Below, piece after piece: positions 1 to 8,680 of a DNA stretch of 64,000 nucleotides (its first letter is position 1; each line of letters starts with the position of its first letter). The stretch is taken from positions 1 through 64,000 of the forward strand of contig NZ_DATBBJ010000108.1 of NCBI RefSeq assembly GCF_036271055.1, in the 5' to 3' direction. Made by a program: the position numbers and the translations under genes. The DNA is from Scandinavium sp036271055. Its GTDB lineage: Bacteria; Pseudomonadota; Gammaproteobacteria; Enterobacterales; Enterobacteriaceae. Under the pieces are notes generated by a model. That model searched no databases and was not told the DNA's origin. It worked only from the letters and a program-made list of their open reading frames with translations.

Positions 1-1329
1 GCAGGTTCCCTGCTGGTGACCTCCGCTGAACGCCCTGACGTGCTGGTTGCAGCCTGCCTGGCGGCGATGAACGGCGTTGAAATCGGTGCGATCCTGCTGA
101 CCGGTGCTTACGAAATGGACCCACGCGTCAGCAAGCTGTGCGAACGTGCGTTCGCCACTGGTCTGCCGGTCTTTATGGTTAACACCAACACCTGGCAGAC
201 GTCACTGAGCCTGCAGAGTTTCAACCTGGAAGTGCCGGTTGATGACCATGAGCGTATTGAGAAAGTTCAGGAATACGTTGCGGGTTATATCAACGCAGAC
301 TGGATCGAATCCCTGACGGCAACCTCCGAGCGCAGCCGTCGTCTGTCACCGCCAGCCTTCCGCTATCAGCTGACCGAGCTGGCGCGTAAAGCAGGCAAAC
401 GCGTTGTTCTGCCAGAAGGCGACGAACCACGTACCGTTAAAGCAGCCGCTATCTGTGCAGAGCGCGGCATCGCGACCTGTGTGCTGCTGGGTAACCCGGA
501 TGAGATCACCCGCGTTGCGGCGTCTCAGGGCGTTGAGCTTGGCGCTGGCATCGAGATCGTTGACCCTGAAGTGGTTCGCGAAAGCTATGTTGCCCGTCTG
601 GTTGAGCTGCGTAAGAGCAAAGGCATGACCGAAGCCGTTGCCCGTGAACAGCTGGAAGACAACGTGGTTCTGGGTACCCTGATGCTGGAGCAGGACGAAG
701 TTGACGGTCTGGTTTCTGGTGCTGTTCACACCACCGCGAACACCATCCGCCCACCGCTGCAGCTGATCAAAACGGCACCAGGTAGCTCGCTGGTCTCCTC
801 TGTGTTCTTCATGCTGCTGCCTGAACAGGTTTATGTTTACGGCGACTGCGCGATCAACCCGGATCCAACCGCTGAACAGCTGGCTGAGATTGCTATCCAG
901 TCTGCAGATTCTGCGATTGCGTTTGGTATCGAACCACGCGTAGCAATGCTCTCTTACTCCACCGGCACTTCTGGTGCAGGTAGCGACGTTGAGAAAGTTC
1001 GCGAAGCCACCCGTCTGGCGCAGGAAAAACGTCCTGACCTGATGATCGATGGCCCGCTGCAGTACGATGCCGCCGTTATGGCAGACGTGGCGAAGTCCAA
1101 AGCGCCGAACTCTCCGGTTGCGGGTCGCGCTACCGTGTTCATCTTCCCAGATCTGAACACCGGTAACACCACTTACAAAGCGGTACAGCGTTCAGCCGAT
1201 CTGATCTCCATCGGGCCGATGCTGCAAGGTATGCGCAAGCCGGTGAACGATCTGTCTCGTGGCGCGCTGGTAGACGATATCGTCTACACCATCGCTCTGA
1301 CCGCGATCCAGTCTTCTCAGCAGGACTGA
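1..1329 (+). CDS. pta: Phosphate acetyltransferase, C-terminal part (5' end outside window)
   Basis: Pta converts acetyl-CoA and phosphate to acetyl phosphate and CoA in the cytoplasm; with AckA it forms the acetate overflow pathway. The reading frame is open from base 1 and runs 442 codons to a TGA at 1327-1329. It matches the C-terminal part of the 714-residue E. coli enzyme almost residue for residue, so about 270 N-terminal residues lie left of the window. The catalytic PTA/PTB domain begins near the stretch GKRVVLPEGDEPRTVKAA (base 385 onward) and includes VSGAVHTTANTIRPPLQ and the typical C-terminal GALVDDIVYTIALTA. The GTG at base 16 is an internal codon, not a start. ackA would be expected further left. 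Identification is very secure. Confidence 0.97.
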   Translation, partial: AGSLLVTSAERPDVLVAACLAAMNGVEIGAILLTGAYEMDPRVSKLCERAFATGLPVFMVNTNTWQTSLSLQSFNLEVPVDDHERIEKVQEYVAGYINADWIESLTATSERSRRLSPPAFRYQLTELARKAGKRVVLPEGDEPRTVKAAAICAERGIATCVLLGNPDEITRVAASQGVELGAGIEIVDPEVVRESYVARLVELRKSKGMTEAVAREQLEDNVVLGTLMLEQDEVDGLVSGAVHTTANTIRPPLQLIKTAPGSSLVSSVFFMLLPEQVYVYGDCAINPDPTAEQLAEIAIQSADSAIAFGIEPRVAMLSYSTGTSGAGSDVEKVREATRLAQEKRPDLMIDGPLQYDAAVMADVAKSKAPNSPVAGRATVFIFPDLNTGNTTYKAVQRSADLISIGPMLQGMRKPVNDLSRGALVDDIVYTIALTAIQSSQQD

Positions 1330-1332
1330 TTG

Positions 1333-1404
1333 TTGCCGGATGGCGCTCCGCCTATCCGGTCTACAAAAGCGTAGGTCTGACAGGCAATAGCGCCGCCGGG
1401 CAAT
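1333..1404. repeat. REP/BIME-like palindromic sequence downstream of pta
   Basis: The short intergenic stretch carries the GCCGGATGGCGCTCCGCCTATCCGG-type palindrome typical of enterobacterial REP units, followed by a second partial unit (GCGCCGCCGGGCAA). REP units usually lie in 3' untranslated regions, where they stabilise mRNA or bind gyrase/IHF. The call rests on pattern recognition of the stem and its position. Confidence 0.7.
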
Positions 1405-1406
1405 GT

Positions 1407-1441
1407 AAAAAGGCGACCTTTCAACAGGTCGCCTTTTTTTA
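1407..1441 (+). terminator. Rho-independent terminator after pta
   Basis: A perfect 9-bp stem, AGGCGACCT (1411-1419) with AGGTCGCCT (1426-1434), is followed by a run of seven T. The A-run on the left side makes it potentially bidirectional, so it could also end the leftward transketolase operon. Confidence 0.9.
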
Positions 1442-1455
1442 TTACCAGAATCAGA

Positions 1456-2409
1456 TTACAGCAGTTCTTTCGCGGCCTTCACAATCGCCTCTGCGGTTAA
1501 ACCGTACTCCTGTTGCAGGAAATCCTGAGTTCCCACCTGACCGTAACGCTCTTTCACCCCGACTCGACGCATCGGCACCGGGCAGGTTTCCACCAACACT
1601 TCCGCCACCGCCGACCCTAACCCATTATGGATGCTGTGATTTTCACAGGTGACGATACGCCCGGTTTTCTCGGCGTAATTCTTCACCAACATCCGGTCGA
1701 GAGGTTTCAGGGTAAACATGTCAATGACCGCCGCGCTGAACCCGTCCCGTTCCAGCCTTCGAGCCGCTTCCAGCGCTTCCGCCACCATAATCCCGTTGGC
1801 GATAAGCGTGATGTCGTCACCTTCACGCAGCACGTTGCCTTTACCGATAGTGAACGTGGAACCCTCCTGATAAACCGAAGGCGCTTGCTTACGGATAGTC
1901 CGGACCCAATAGAATCCTTCCAGATCGATCAGTTGGTTAAGAATGTCTTTAAACATGGTGGCATCGGTCACTTCCATGACCACCGAATTCGCCAGCCCGC
2001 GCACGATGCCCATATCTTCGAAAGACATGTGTGTGCCGCCGTTGTGACAGGCCGTTACCCCCGCGTCAGAAGCAATCACTTTGACGTTATTACGCTGGTA
2101 ATCGAGTGACATAAACAGCTGGTCAAAACAGCGACGGCTGGCGAAAGCAGTAAACGTATGCACAAACGGTTTGCGGCCGGTAAGCGACAGCCCTGCCGCT
2201 GTACCAATCACGTTAGCTTCCATAATTCCGCAGTTGATCACCTGCTGCGGGTATTTTTTGTGAACGCCATCCATCGCCATTGAACTCATCAAATCAGCCT
2301 CGAGTGCGATAATGTCGCTACCCGACTCAATCTGATCCGCCACGAAACCGGCGTAAACCTTACGCATCTCGACTGCGTCTTTCGCGCCTTCAGCTGCAAC
2401 CTTAATCAT
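1456..2409 (-). CDS. Transketolase-like protein, C-terminal subunit
   Basis: This is the pyrimidine-binding plus C-terminal half of a thiamine-diphosphate transketolase, encoded separately from the N-terminal half. It would work as a heterotetramer with the product of the gene just upstream. The start at 2409 gives 317 residues and has GGAGG six bases upstream; an in-frame start 21 bases further up lacks this spacing. The first 8 bases overlap the end of the N-subunit gene (ATGATTAA), which suggests translational coupling. The segment NCGIMEANVIGTAAG (about residues 59-73) carries the glutamate expected to activate ThDP. Salmonella has a similar split transketolase at the same place beside pta. 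Such pairs include the apulose-4-phosphate transketolases of other bacteria, but the substrate here is unknown. Confidence 0.88.
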   Translation of the reverse strand: MIKVAAEGAKDAVEMRKVYAGFVADQIESGSDIIALEADLMSSMAMDGVHKKYPQQVINCGIMEANVIGTAAGLSLTGRKPFVHTFTAFASRRCFDQLFMSLDYQRNNVKVIASDAGVTACHNGGTHMSFEDMGIVRGLANSVVMEVTDATMFKDILNQLIDLEGFYWVRTIRKQAPSVYQEGSTFTIGKGNVLREGDDITLIANGIMVAEALEAARRLERDGFSAAVIDMFTLKPLDRMLVKNYAEKTGRIVTCENHSIHNGLGSAVAEVLVETCPVPMRRVGVKERYGQVGTQDFLQQEYGLTAEAIVKAAKELL

Positions 2410-3238
2410 GGGTAGCCTCCAGTTGGGCAATGGTCTCGTTCAGGGTTTGCTTCATGTCGTCCGTCAGGCGCAGGTGGTGTGAGTTGCCTAAATTCTCCAG
2501 ATACGGCACGCCCTGCCCTTTGATGCTGTCGAGGATCACCAGCCGTGGCCGGGCATCTACAGCGGGAACAGGTTTCACAGCTTCCAGTAAACCGGGAATA
2601 TCATCCCCTTTCACCGTCACCACGTCATAACCAAACGCGGTGAATTTTTCGTGCAGGTCAAAGGCGCAGATGATTTCGTCCAGCTCACCGTCGAGTTGCT
2701 GTTTATTCCAGTCGACGAACACTGTCAGGTTGTTGAGCTTGTGGTGCGCAATAAACTGGAATGCTTCCCAGCACTGCCCTTCGTTCAGTTCACCGTCGCC
2801 GACGATGCAGAATACGCGATTGCTGCGCCCTGCCAGCTTGTGTGAGAGCGCCATGCCGCCTGCAATAGAAATCCCCTGGCCTAATGAGCCGGTGGTGGCA
2901 TCTACGCCACGGGTTTTTAACCTGTCCGGATGGCTCGGCAGTTTAGTCCCGTTCTGGTTTAGCGTGCTCAGCTCTTCCTGCGGGAAATAGCCTTTAATCG
3001 CCAGCGTACTGTACAGCGCCGGGCCCGCATGGCCTTTGGATAACACAAAGTAATCTCGCCCTTTCCAGTCCGGATCGCCCGGGTCGATACGCATGACATC
3101 GCCGTACAGAACCGCCAGAGTTTCTACCACCGACATGCTGCCGCCATAGTGTCCAAATCCCAAATCGGTCAGCGCTTTCAGGGTGGCGACGCGAATATCG
3201 CGCGCCAGTTGGGTAACCTCTGCAACCGTACTCATCAT
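2402..3238 (-). CDS. Transketolase-like protein, N-terminal subunit
   Basis: This is the diphosphate-binding half of a split ThDP-dependent transketolase. The cofactor signature is complete: GDGELNEG at about 147-154, then NN near 169-170 and VDWNKQQ, which matches the GDG-X(22-28)-NN motif. LSKGHAGPALY and PSHPDRL are family-typical segments near the active site. The protein has 278 residues from the first ATG (ATGATG). AGGAG stands 4 bases before the first ATG and 7 before the second, so the start at 3235 is equally likely. The first ATG overlaps the stop of the PTS IIC gene (ATGA). The gene order IIA-IIB-IIC-TktN-TktC suggests that the imported phosphorylated sugar, or a product close to it, is a ketose phosphate cut directly by this enzyme. 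Confidence 0.88.
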   Translation of the reverse strand: MMSTVAEVTQLARDIRVATLKALTDLGFGHYGGSMSVVETLAVLYGDVMRIDPGDPDWKGRDYFVLSKGHAGPALYSTLAIKGYFPQEELSTLNQNGTKLPSHPDRLKTRGVDATTGSLGQGISIAGGMALSHKLAGRSNRVFCIVGDGELNEGQCWEAFQFIAHHKLNNLTVFVDWNKQQLDGELDEIICAFDLHEKFTAFGYDVVTVKGDDIPGLLEAVKPVPAVDARPRLVILDSIKGQGVPYLENLGNSHHLRLTDDMKQTLNETIAQLEATHD

Positions 3239-4623
3239 TTGGCTCCTGTGTTTTGCGGGGAATCGTTACGGGCAACTTTGCTTCTGGCCAGATAGTTGAA
3301 CATCACCAGCAGGGCAAAAATCACTACCACCAACCCGGTTATCGCCATTGGCGACAGATAGCGAGCGAGATTACCGAGCACGATACCGACCGCGCCGAAA
3401 TCCGCATCGGAGAAGGTGGTGTTGGCAAAGCCCAGCGCGCCAAGTACCGGCAGCAGTAAAACAGGCAGGAAGGTAATCAGCAGACCGTTGGCAAATGCAC
3501 CTACCATCGCGCCGCGACGCCCGCCAGTAGCGTTACCAAACACGCCTGCGGTGGCACCAGTGAAGAAGTGAGGCACAACGCCCGGCAGGATCAGTACCCA
3601 TTTGAATTGCCCACAGAGGAACAACCCCACCAGACCGCCGAGAAAACTGAACAGGAAACCAATCAGCACCGCATTCGGGGCGTAGGGATACACCACCGGG
3701 CAGTCCAGCGCCGGGCGCGCATTCGGCACCAGTTTTTCCGAAAAACCGGTAAATGCTGGGACGATTTCCGCCAGAATCAGGCGTACGCCTTGCAGGATGA
3801 TGAACACCCCTGCGGCGAATGTGATTGCCATGATGATGGCGTATACCAGATAGTTCTGTCCGCCGCTGAACGTGGCTTCGACGTACTCACGTCCGGCACA
3901 GACTGCCATAATCAGGTAAATAATCATCATGGTCAGCGAGATAGAGATCGAGCTGTCGCGCAGGAAACTAAGGTTCTTCGGCAAGTTCATCTCTTCGGTT
4001 GAGCGTGAGCCTTTGCCAACCTTGCTGCCAATCCAGCCAGATAGCACGTAGCCAAGCGTACCAAAGTGACCAAATGCAATGTCATCATTCCCGGTAATAC
4101 GCTTCATATAACGCTGCGCAATCGCCGGGAAGAACGCCATAATCAGACCCAAAATCAGCGATCCGGTGAACACCAACGCGATACCTTCAAAACCGGCCAC
4201 GGTCAGGATCACGCCAATCATGCACGCCATGTAGAACGTGTGGTGCCCGGTCAGAAAGATGTATTTCAGACGTGTAAAGCGGGCCACGACGATGTTCGCC
4301 ACCATGCCAAACGCCATGATAAGCGCAGTCGCTGCGCCGTATTTCTCCAGCGCGATAGACACAATTGCTTCGTTATTCGGGATAATTCCCTGAATACTGA
4401 ATGCGTGTTCAAACATACCGCCTAATGGGTTTAATGAGCCAACTAAAACGCCAGCGCCGCCGCCCAAAACGATAAAGCCCAGAATCGTTTTTACCGTGCC
4501 TTTTACAACATCAGAAAAAGATTTTTTCTGTGCCCCCAGACCGATCAGCGCAATTAACCCCACCAGCACCGAAGGTACTTTTAAAATATCGACCACAAAG
4601 TTAAGCGTTTCGAGGATAAACAT
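3235..4623 (-). CDS. PTS system EIIC component, ascorbate (Ula/SgaT) family
   Basis: This is the integral membrane permease of a phosphotransferase system, about 462 residues with many hydrophobic spans. It resembles UlaA/SgaT, the L-ascorbate type EIIC, for example in FTGATAGVFGNATGGRRGAM and the long hydrophobic N-terminal hairpins. GAGGGG lies upstream of the ATG at 4623. It sits between the IIB gene (31-bp gap) and the transketolase genes (overlapping) in one leftward operon. The family is firm. The sugar is not: Ula-type EIICs are also found with non-ascorbate cargo, and no ascorbate-6-phosphate lactonase or UlaD-F homologues are nearby. Confidence 0.88.
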   Translation of the reverse strand: MFILETLNFVVDILKVPSVLVGLIALIGLGAQKKSFSDVVKGTVKTILGFIVLGGGAGVLVGSLNPLGGMFEHAFSIQGIIPNNEAIVSIALEKYGAATALIMAFGMVANIVVARFTRLKYIFLTGHHTFYMACMIGVILTVAGFEGIALVFTGSLILGLIMAFFPAIAQRYMKRITGNDDIAFGHFGTLGYVLSGWIGSKVGKGSRSTEEMNLPKNLSFLRDSSISISLTMMIIYLIMAVCAGREYVEATFSGGQNYLVYAIIMAITFAAGVFIILQGVRLILAEIVPAFTGFSEKLVPNARPALDCPVVYPYAPNAVLIGFLFSFLGGLVGLFLCGQFKWVLILPGVVPHFFTGATAGVFGNATGGRRGAMVGAFANGLLITFLPVLLLPVLGALGFANTTFSDADFGAVGIVLGNLARYLSPMAITGLVVVIFALLVMFNYLARSKVARNDSPQNTGAK

Positions 4624-4653
4624 ATTTGCCCCTCACTCAATGCGGATTAATGG

Positions 4654-4926
4654 TTAACGGTTGGCGAAATAAGCGCTAAGCTTATTTTCCAGTTCGTTGA
4701 TATCGATAATATTGCTGATCACTATTAACTGATGCTCCGGCACGCTGGCGCTTTCAGCAATATCTTTCGCCATCACAAAGAGATCGGCTGCGCCTGGGGT
4801 AGCGGAGGAGAGGTCCGAATGTTCAACCTCAGCATCAATATTCAACTTCTTGAGGACTTTTTTAATATTCATTTCGACCATAAAACTGCTGCCAAGGCCA
4901 GATCCGCAAATCGCCATAATTTTCAT
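4654..4926 (-). CDS. PTS system EIIB component, ascorbate/galactitol-like (SgaB type)
   Basis: This is a small cytoplasmic phosphocarrier of about 90 residues that takes phosphate from IIA and passes it to the sugar during transport through EIIC. The N-terminus IMAICGSGLGSSFM is the P-loop of the lactose/Sga-type IIB fold, and Cys7 is the expected phosphorylated residue. I chose the ATG at 4926 because AGGTGG lies just upstream and the motif then sits at the N-terminus. A longer frame starting at 4956 would add 10 residues with no family support. It is the second gene of the operon. Confidence 0.88.
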   Translation of the reverse strand: MKIMAICGSGLGSSFMVEMNIKKVLKKLNIDAEVEHSDLSSATPGAADLFVMAKDIAESASVPEHQLIVISNIIDINELENKLSAYFANR

Positions 4927-5009
4927 TATTGCCACCTTTTTTATGTAGAGTCTCACCGCACTTTATCCACGGATAAAATGTCAGAGGTCAGGGGTAAAAA
5001 ATAAAATAT

Positions 5010-5453
5010 TCAGAAGCGAGAAATTATCGTTTTTATCTCCTCAAGCGTTTTTGCCTGGTGCAATAACACCATATCCTCATCACTGGAGAATAATTCTGCG
5101 AGCGATGAAATCATTTCTATATGGCTATGTTTATCCGGTGCTGCCAGCATAATAATCAGATCGACCGGATCGTGTTCATCAGAACCGAAATTGACGCCGT
5201 GCTGCAGCTTCAGCAATGAAAGCCCTAATCCCTGCGCGCCCTCTTCCGGACGAGCATGTGGCATCGCCAGACCGGGGGCCAGCACATAATACGGCCCGAG
5301 CACATGATGCTGTTCAATAATGGCGGTGATGTACTCCGGGGTGATTGTTTTAGCATCAAGCAGCGGCTGAGCACATATTTCCAGCGCCTGCGGCCAGCTT
5401 TCGACCTTTTCCTGAAGCCGGATGGTGCCGTCGTGGATCCATTGACTCAGCAT
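5010..5453 (-). CDS. PTS system EIIA component (mannitol/ascorbate type)
   Basis: This 147-residue cytoplasmic protein belongs to the PTS_EIIA type-2 (fructose/mannitol/ascorbate) fold. The segment APGLAMPHARPEEG places the phosphorylated histidine at residue 66. It accepts phosphate from HPr and gives it to the IIB protein. It is the first gene of the leftward operon. AGGAG precedes the ATG at 5453, and two operator-like palindromes lie 75-125 bp upstream. Confidence 0.88.
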   Translation of the reverse strand: MLSQWIHDGTIRLQEKVESWPQALEICAQPLLDAKTITPEYITAIIEQHHVLGPYYVLAPGLAMPHARPEEGAQGLGLSLLKLQHGVNFGSDEHDPVDLIIMLAAPDKHSHIEMISSLAELFSSDEDMVLLHQAKTLEEIKTIISRF

Positions 5454-5527
5454 GATGTTCTCCTGCAGTGGTTAGGTGGACAAACTTTATGCAAGGTCTG
5501 GAAAGCTGACTGTGATGATAGTCACAA

Positions 5528-5541
5528 AGATAGCGCTACCA
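5528..5541. promoter_or_regulatory. Operator-like half-perfect palindrome (site 1)
   Basis: AGATAGCGCTACCA is a slightly degenerate copy of the palindrome found 35 bp to the right. It lies between the divergent PTS operon and LacI-type regulator gene, so it is a likely regulator binding site. Confidence 0.6.
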
Positions 5542-5562
5542 AATTATCATCACCTGATTTTG

Positions 5563-5576
5563 TGATAGCGCTATCA
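5563..5576. promoter_or_regulatory. Operator-like perfect palindrome TGATAGCGCTATCA (site 2)
   Basis: This is a 14-bp perfect inverted repeat with the central GCGC/CG step favoured by LacI/GntR-family repressors. It sits in the divergent promoter region about 94 bp before the regulator start. The two sites are 35 bp apart centre to centre, a bit over three helical turns, which would allow cooperative binding. Confidence 0.7.
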
Positions 5577-5669
5577 AAATAGGAACATCCTGTAATATCT
5601 CATCAAAAAGAGGGATTTCAGGCGTATACTGCAAACACTTTTAAAACGAGATTTCAATCAGGAAGAAGC

Positions 5670-6689
5670 ATGTCTCTGACCCGAAAACGTCGCAGTACCG
5701 GCAAAGTCACGCTCGCTGATGTAGCACTCCTTGCCGGTGTGGGAACGATGACCGTTTCCCGGGCACTGCGTACGCCGGAGCAAGTCTCCGACAAACTCAG
5801 GGAAAAGATTGAAGCAGCGGTACAATCATTAGGGTATATGCCCAATCTGGCGGCGAGTGCGCTTGCCTCCGCGTCGTCGTGGACCATTGGGATGGTGGTG
5901 CCAAGCCTGGCAGAAGCTGGGTGTTCAGAGATGTTCGCCGGATTGCAGCAGGTTTTACAGCCTGCGGGCTATCAAATCATGCTGGCTGAATCTCGCCATC
6001 ACCTCGATCAGGAAGAAAAACTGCTGGAAACGTTGCTGGCGTCAAATATTGCCGCCGCCATTCTGCTCAGTGTTGAGCACAGCGATACCGCCCGCCAGTG
6101 GCTGGAAAACGGTTCGATTCCGGTGATGGAGATGGGTGCCAAGCGCACCGATCCGCTGGACATGAACATCGGTATAGATAATGTCTCAGCGATGTTTGAA
6201 CTGACTGAAATGCTTATCCAGCGCGGCTATCAAAATATCGGCCTGCTGTGCGCCAACCAGGAACAGTGGATTTTCCAGCAACATTTACAGGGCTGGTACA
6301 AAGCGATGCTGCGCCATCATATGTCGCCGAATCGGGTGATCAACGCCGCAGAACCACCGACTTTTACTACGGGAGCGTCGCAACTGCCTGAGTTTTTATT
6401 GGCGTGGCCTGAACTGGATGCGCTGGTGTGCGTGTCGGATGAAATGGCGTGTGGCGCGCTGTATGAGTGTCAGCGCAGGCGAATAAAAGTGCCAGATGAC
6501 CTGGCCATCGTCGGGTTCGGCGACAGCGACGTGAGTCGTGTATGTCAGCCGCCATTGACCACCATCTCAGTGCCGCATCGGCAGATAGGCATTGAAGCTG
6601 GACGCGCACTGCTGGCGCGCCTGAATGATGAAGAGTGGGATGAAAACCCCACCATCGCCGCAAAACTCTGTTTGCGGGATAGCTGCTGA
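5670..6689 (+). CDS. LacI-family transcriptional regulator (GntR-like)
   Basis: This 339-residue regulator has an N-terminal LacI-type helix-turn-helix at about 12-34 (VTLADVALLAGVGTMTVSRAL), the hinge segment GYMPNLAASALAS, and a periplasmic-binding-protein-like effector domain with the closing motif DLAIVGFGDSDVSRVCQPPLTTI. It most resembles gluconate-type LacI regulators. AGGAAGAA precedes the ATG. It is divergent from the PTS/transketolase operon and probably represses it until a sugar or sugar phosphate binds. The paired palindromes at 5528-5576 are the obvious operators. Confidence 0.9.
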   Translation: MSLTRKRRSTGKVTLADVALLAGVGTMTVSRALRTPEQVSDKLREKIEAAVQSLGYMPNLAASALASASSWTIGMVVPSLAEAGCSEMFAGLQQVLQPAGYQIMLAESRHHLDQEEKLLETLLASNIAAAILLSVEHSDTARQWLENGSIPVMEMGAKRTDPLDMNIGIDNVSAMFELTEMLIQRGYQNIGLLCANQEQWIFQQHLQGWYKAMLRHHMSPNRVINAAEPPTFTTGASQLPEFLLAWPELDALVCVSDEMACGALYECQRRRIKVPDDLAIVGFGDSDVSRVCQPPLTTISVPHRQIGIEAGRALLARLNDEEWDENPTIAAKLCLRDSC

Positions 6690-6692
6690 GGA

Positions 6693-7235
6693 TTACTCGG
6701 TTTCTTCTTCCTTTGCCATTTCGTTATTGGCATTGCGGCTCATCCACAACGCCAGTGCTTTCAGGGAATCCGCGGTAAACTCATCGCAGCGCGCGGTGAT
6801 CTCTTCCGGCGTCAACCAGCAGACTTCACTCACTTCTTCTTCCTGTAATGCAAACGGGCCGTGGGATACGCAGCTAAAAAGACTGCCCCAGACGCGGCAA
6901 TGTTTGTCTTCGAAATAGAACTGCCCGTGGTCGGCAAAGGGCACACCTGCGATCCCCAGTTCTTCTTCGGCTTCACGGCGCGCAGAATCCAGCAGCTGTT
7001 CGTCGGACTGCACGACTCCACCTGCAGTGGCATCTAACATACCGGGCATAAAGTCTTTGGTTTCAGTGCGGCGCTGCACCAGGATCTTCCCCATACCGTC
7101 ATGAACCACAATGTAGGTCGCGCGATGACGCAGACACTGGGCGCGCATTTGCTCGCGGCTGGCCTGTGCGATGACCTCATTATCTTCGTTGACGATATCC
7201 ACCCATTCAGTACTTGCCAAATTCTGCTCCACCAT
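6693..7235 (-). CDS. yfcD: Nudix hydrolase YfcD
   Basis: This 180-residue Nudix-superfamily enzyme of the isopentenyl-diphosphate-isomerase-like subgroup probably hydrolyses a nucleoside diphosphate derivative. The Nudix box, GGVVQSDEQLLDSARREAEE (residues 72 onward, ending EELGI), matches GX5EX7REUXEEXGU. It matches E. coli YfcD in sequence and in position next to yfcE. Its stop lies 3 bases from the stop of the LacI-type gene, so the two transcripts converge with almost no spacer. The physiological substrate of YfcD is not established. Confidence 0.93.
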   Translation of the reverse strand: MVEQNLASTEWVDIVNEDNEVIAQASREQMRAQCLRHRATYIVVHDGMGKILVQRRTETKDFMPGMLDATAGGVVQSDEQLLDSARREAEEELGIAGVPFADHGQFYFEDKHCRVWGSLFSCVSHGPFALQEEEVSEVCWLTPEEITARCDEFTADSLKALALWMSRNANNEMAKEEETE

Positions 7236-7290
7236 CAGAAAACCTTCTCTCTATAGCGCTCTTGCGGCGCGTTTACTGTTGTCGGGTAAA

Positions 7291-7845
7291 TTACGGATTA
7301 ATTGCTACCTCTGCAATAACCCGTTGATCATTGAGTGCTAAAACCCGCAATTTATTGTCTTCCATCATGCCGTAGCTGGCGCTAAACCCACCTTTCGGAA
7401 TGCTGACGGAACCCGGGTTGAAGTGGAAGAGTTCGCCGTTTTGGGCGGCTACAGGAATATGAGTATGACCATAAACCAGCACATCGCCAACCGAGAGCCG
7501 GGGCAGATTGTCCGGGCCAAACAGATGTCCATGCGTCAAAAAAAGGCGCTGCTTTGCCGTCAGCACCTGTTGCCAGGGTGCCGTAATGGGAAAATGCAGC
7601 AGCATCTGGTCGACTTCACTGTCGCAATTGCCACGCACGGCAATAATCCGGTCGGCAACCGTGTTGAGCCGCTCCGCCACTTCTGCGGGAGCATACCCTT
7701 CCGGCAACGCATTACGCGGACCATGATTCAAAATGTCGCCCAGGATGACCAGATAATCGGCCTCATTCTGAGCGAACAAAGACAGTACGCGCTCTGCGGC
7801 GGGTAAAGACCCGTGAATATCTGACGCAAACATCAGTTTCATCAA
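7291..7845 (-). CDS. yfcE: Phosphodiesterase YfcE
   Basis: This metallophosphoesterase has 184 residues, the same as E. coli YfcE, a manganese-dependent enzyme with phosphodiesterase activity on artificial substrates. The metal-site motifs appear in order: SDIHG (8-12), GDILNHG, RGNCDSEVD, LTHGHLFG and YGHTHIP. It is cytoplasmic. It runs leftward with yfcD and yfcF, each separated by about 50 bp. Confidence 0.95.
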   Translation of the reverse strand: MMKLMFASDIHGSLPAAERVLSLFAQNEADYLVILGDILNHGPRNALPEGYAPAEVAERLNTVADRIIAVRGNCDSEVDQMLLHFPITAPWQQVLTAKQRLFLTHGHLFGPDNLPRLSVGDVLVYGHTHIPVAAQNGELFHFNPGSVSIPKGGFSASYGMMEDNKLRVLALNDQRVIAEVAINP

Positions 7846-7895
7846 TCATTCCTCCACGAAAAACCGCACTATCATAACGGATTATGGCAGCCTGT

Positions 7896-8540
7896 TCAGC
7901 CAGAGTGTTTCGCGGAAAGCGCAATGTAGCGTTGGACTGAAGCTCGCTGCCACTGGAAGGTGGCGTAAACCGCGAGAGCCTCTGGCACATCATCACCATT
8001 GAGCACAAGACGATTCAGCATCAGAGCCAAATCGGTATCGGCAATCGACCACTCTCCGAATAGGTTCGGTTTGCCATGAGCCAGTAGCGCGCTGGCGGTA
8101 TCGAAGAGTTTCGCCGCCGCTTTTTGTCCATTGCTTGTTAGAGGAGGTTTCTTGATGCCCCCAAAAACGACATCCGTAGATCGCTCCTCGCGGATCGGCA
8201 TTAAATCACTACGCAGCCAGGCCTGTATCTGGCGAGCGCGGGCACGCTTTTCAATATCATGCGGATACAAACGTTCCCACTGCGGCGGGGAAAAACGCTC
8301 GTCCAGATATTCGGTTATCGCGGATGACTCCGTCAGCTCAAAAGCATCGACCTCAAGGAGAGGCACCCGGCGGGTTGAGGCATATCCTTTCCAGCCGGAC
8401 TGTAAATGCTCCCCCTTGTTTAAATCCACCGTTTTCAGGCTGAACGCCAGCCCCTTTTCCTGCAAAGCAACATACACGGACATCACGTAAGGCGAGAAAT
8501 AATTGGCATCGGACCACAGCGTAATCACAGGACGAGTCAT
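7896..8540 (-). CDS. yfcF: Glutathione S-transferase-like protein YfcF
   Basis: This is a 214-residue GST with an N-terminal thioredoxin-like domain (ITLWSDANYFSPYVMSVYVAL) and the conserved glutathione-binding ESSAITEYL near residues 71-79, followed by an all-helical domain. E. coli YfcF has glutathione-dependent peroxidase and transferase activity. It is divergent from yfcG with a 140-bp spacer. Identification is by sequence and gene order. Confidence 0.93.
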   Translation of the reverse strand: MTRPVITLWSDANYFSPYVMSVYVALQEKGLAFSLKTVDLNKGEHLQSGWKGYASTRRVPLLEVDAFELTESSAITEYLDERFSPPQWERLYPHDIEKRARARQIQAWLRSDLMPIREERSTDVVFGGIKKPPLTSNGQKAAAKLFDTASALLAHGKPNLFGEWSIADTDLALMLNRLVLNGDDVPEALAVYATFQWQRASVQRYIALSAKHSG

Positions 8541-8680
8541 AATTTCCTCAACGGTTTCTTAGGGTGAAAGCGTCAACATATCGCGTCTGCGTCAGACTGT
8601 CACTTGATGAAAACTCACACAATTGTCTTAACCACCTATACTGCAAAAGTCATGAAAATAGCCCAGGTCCAGGAGTTAAA

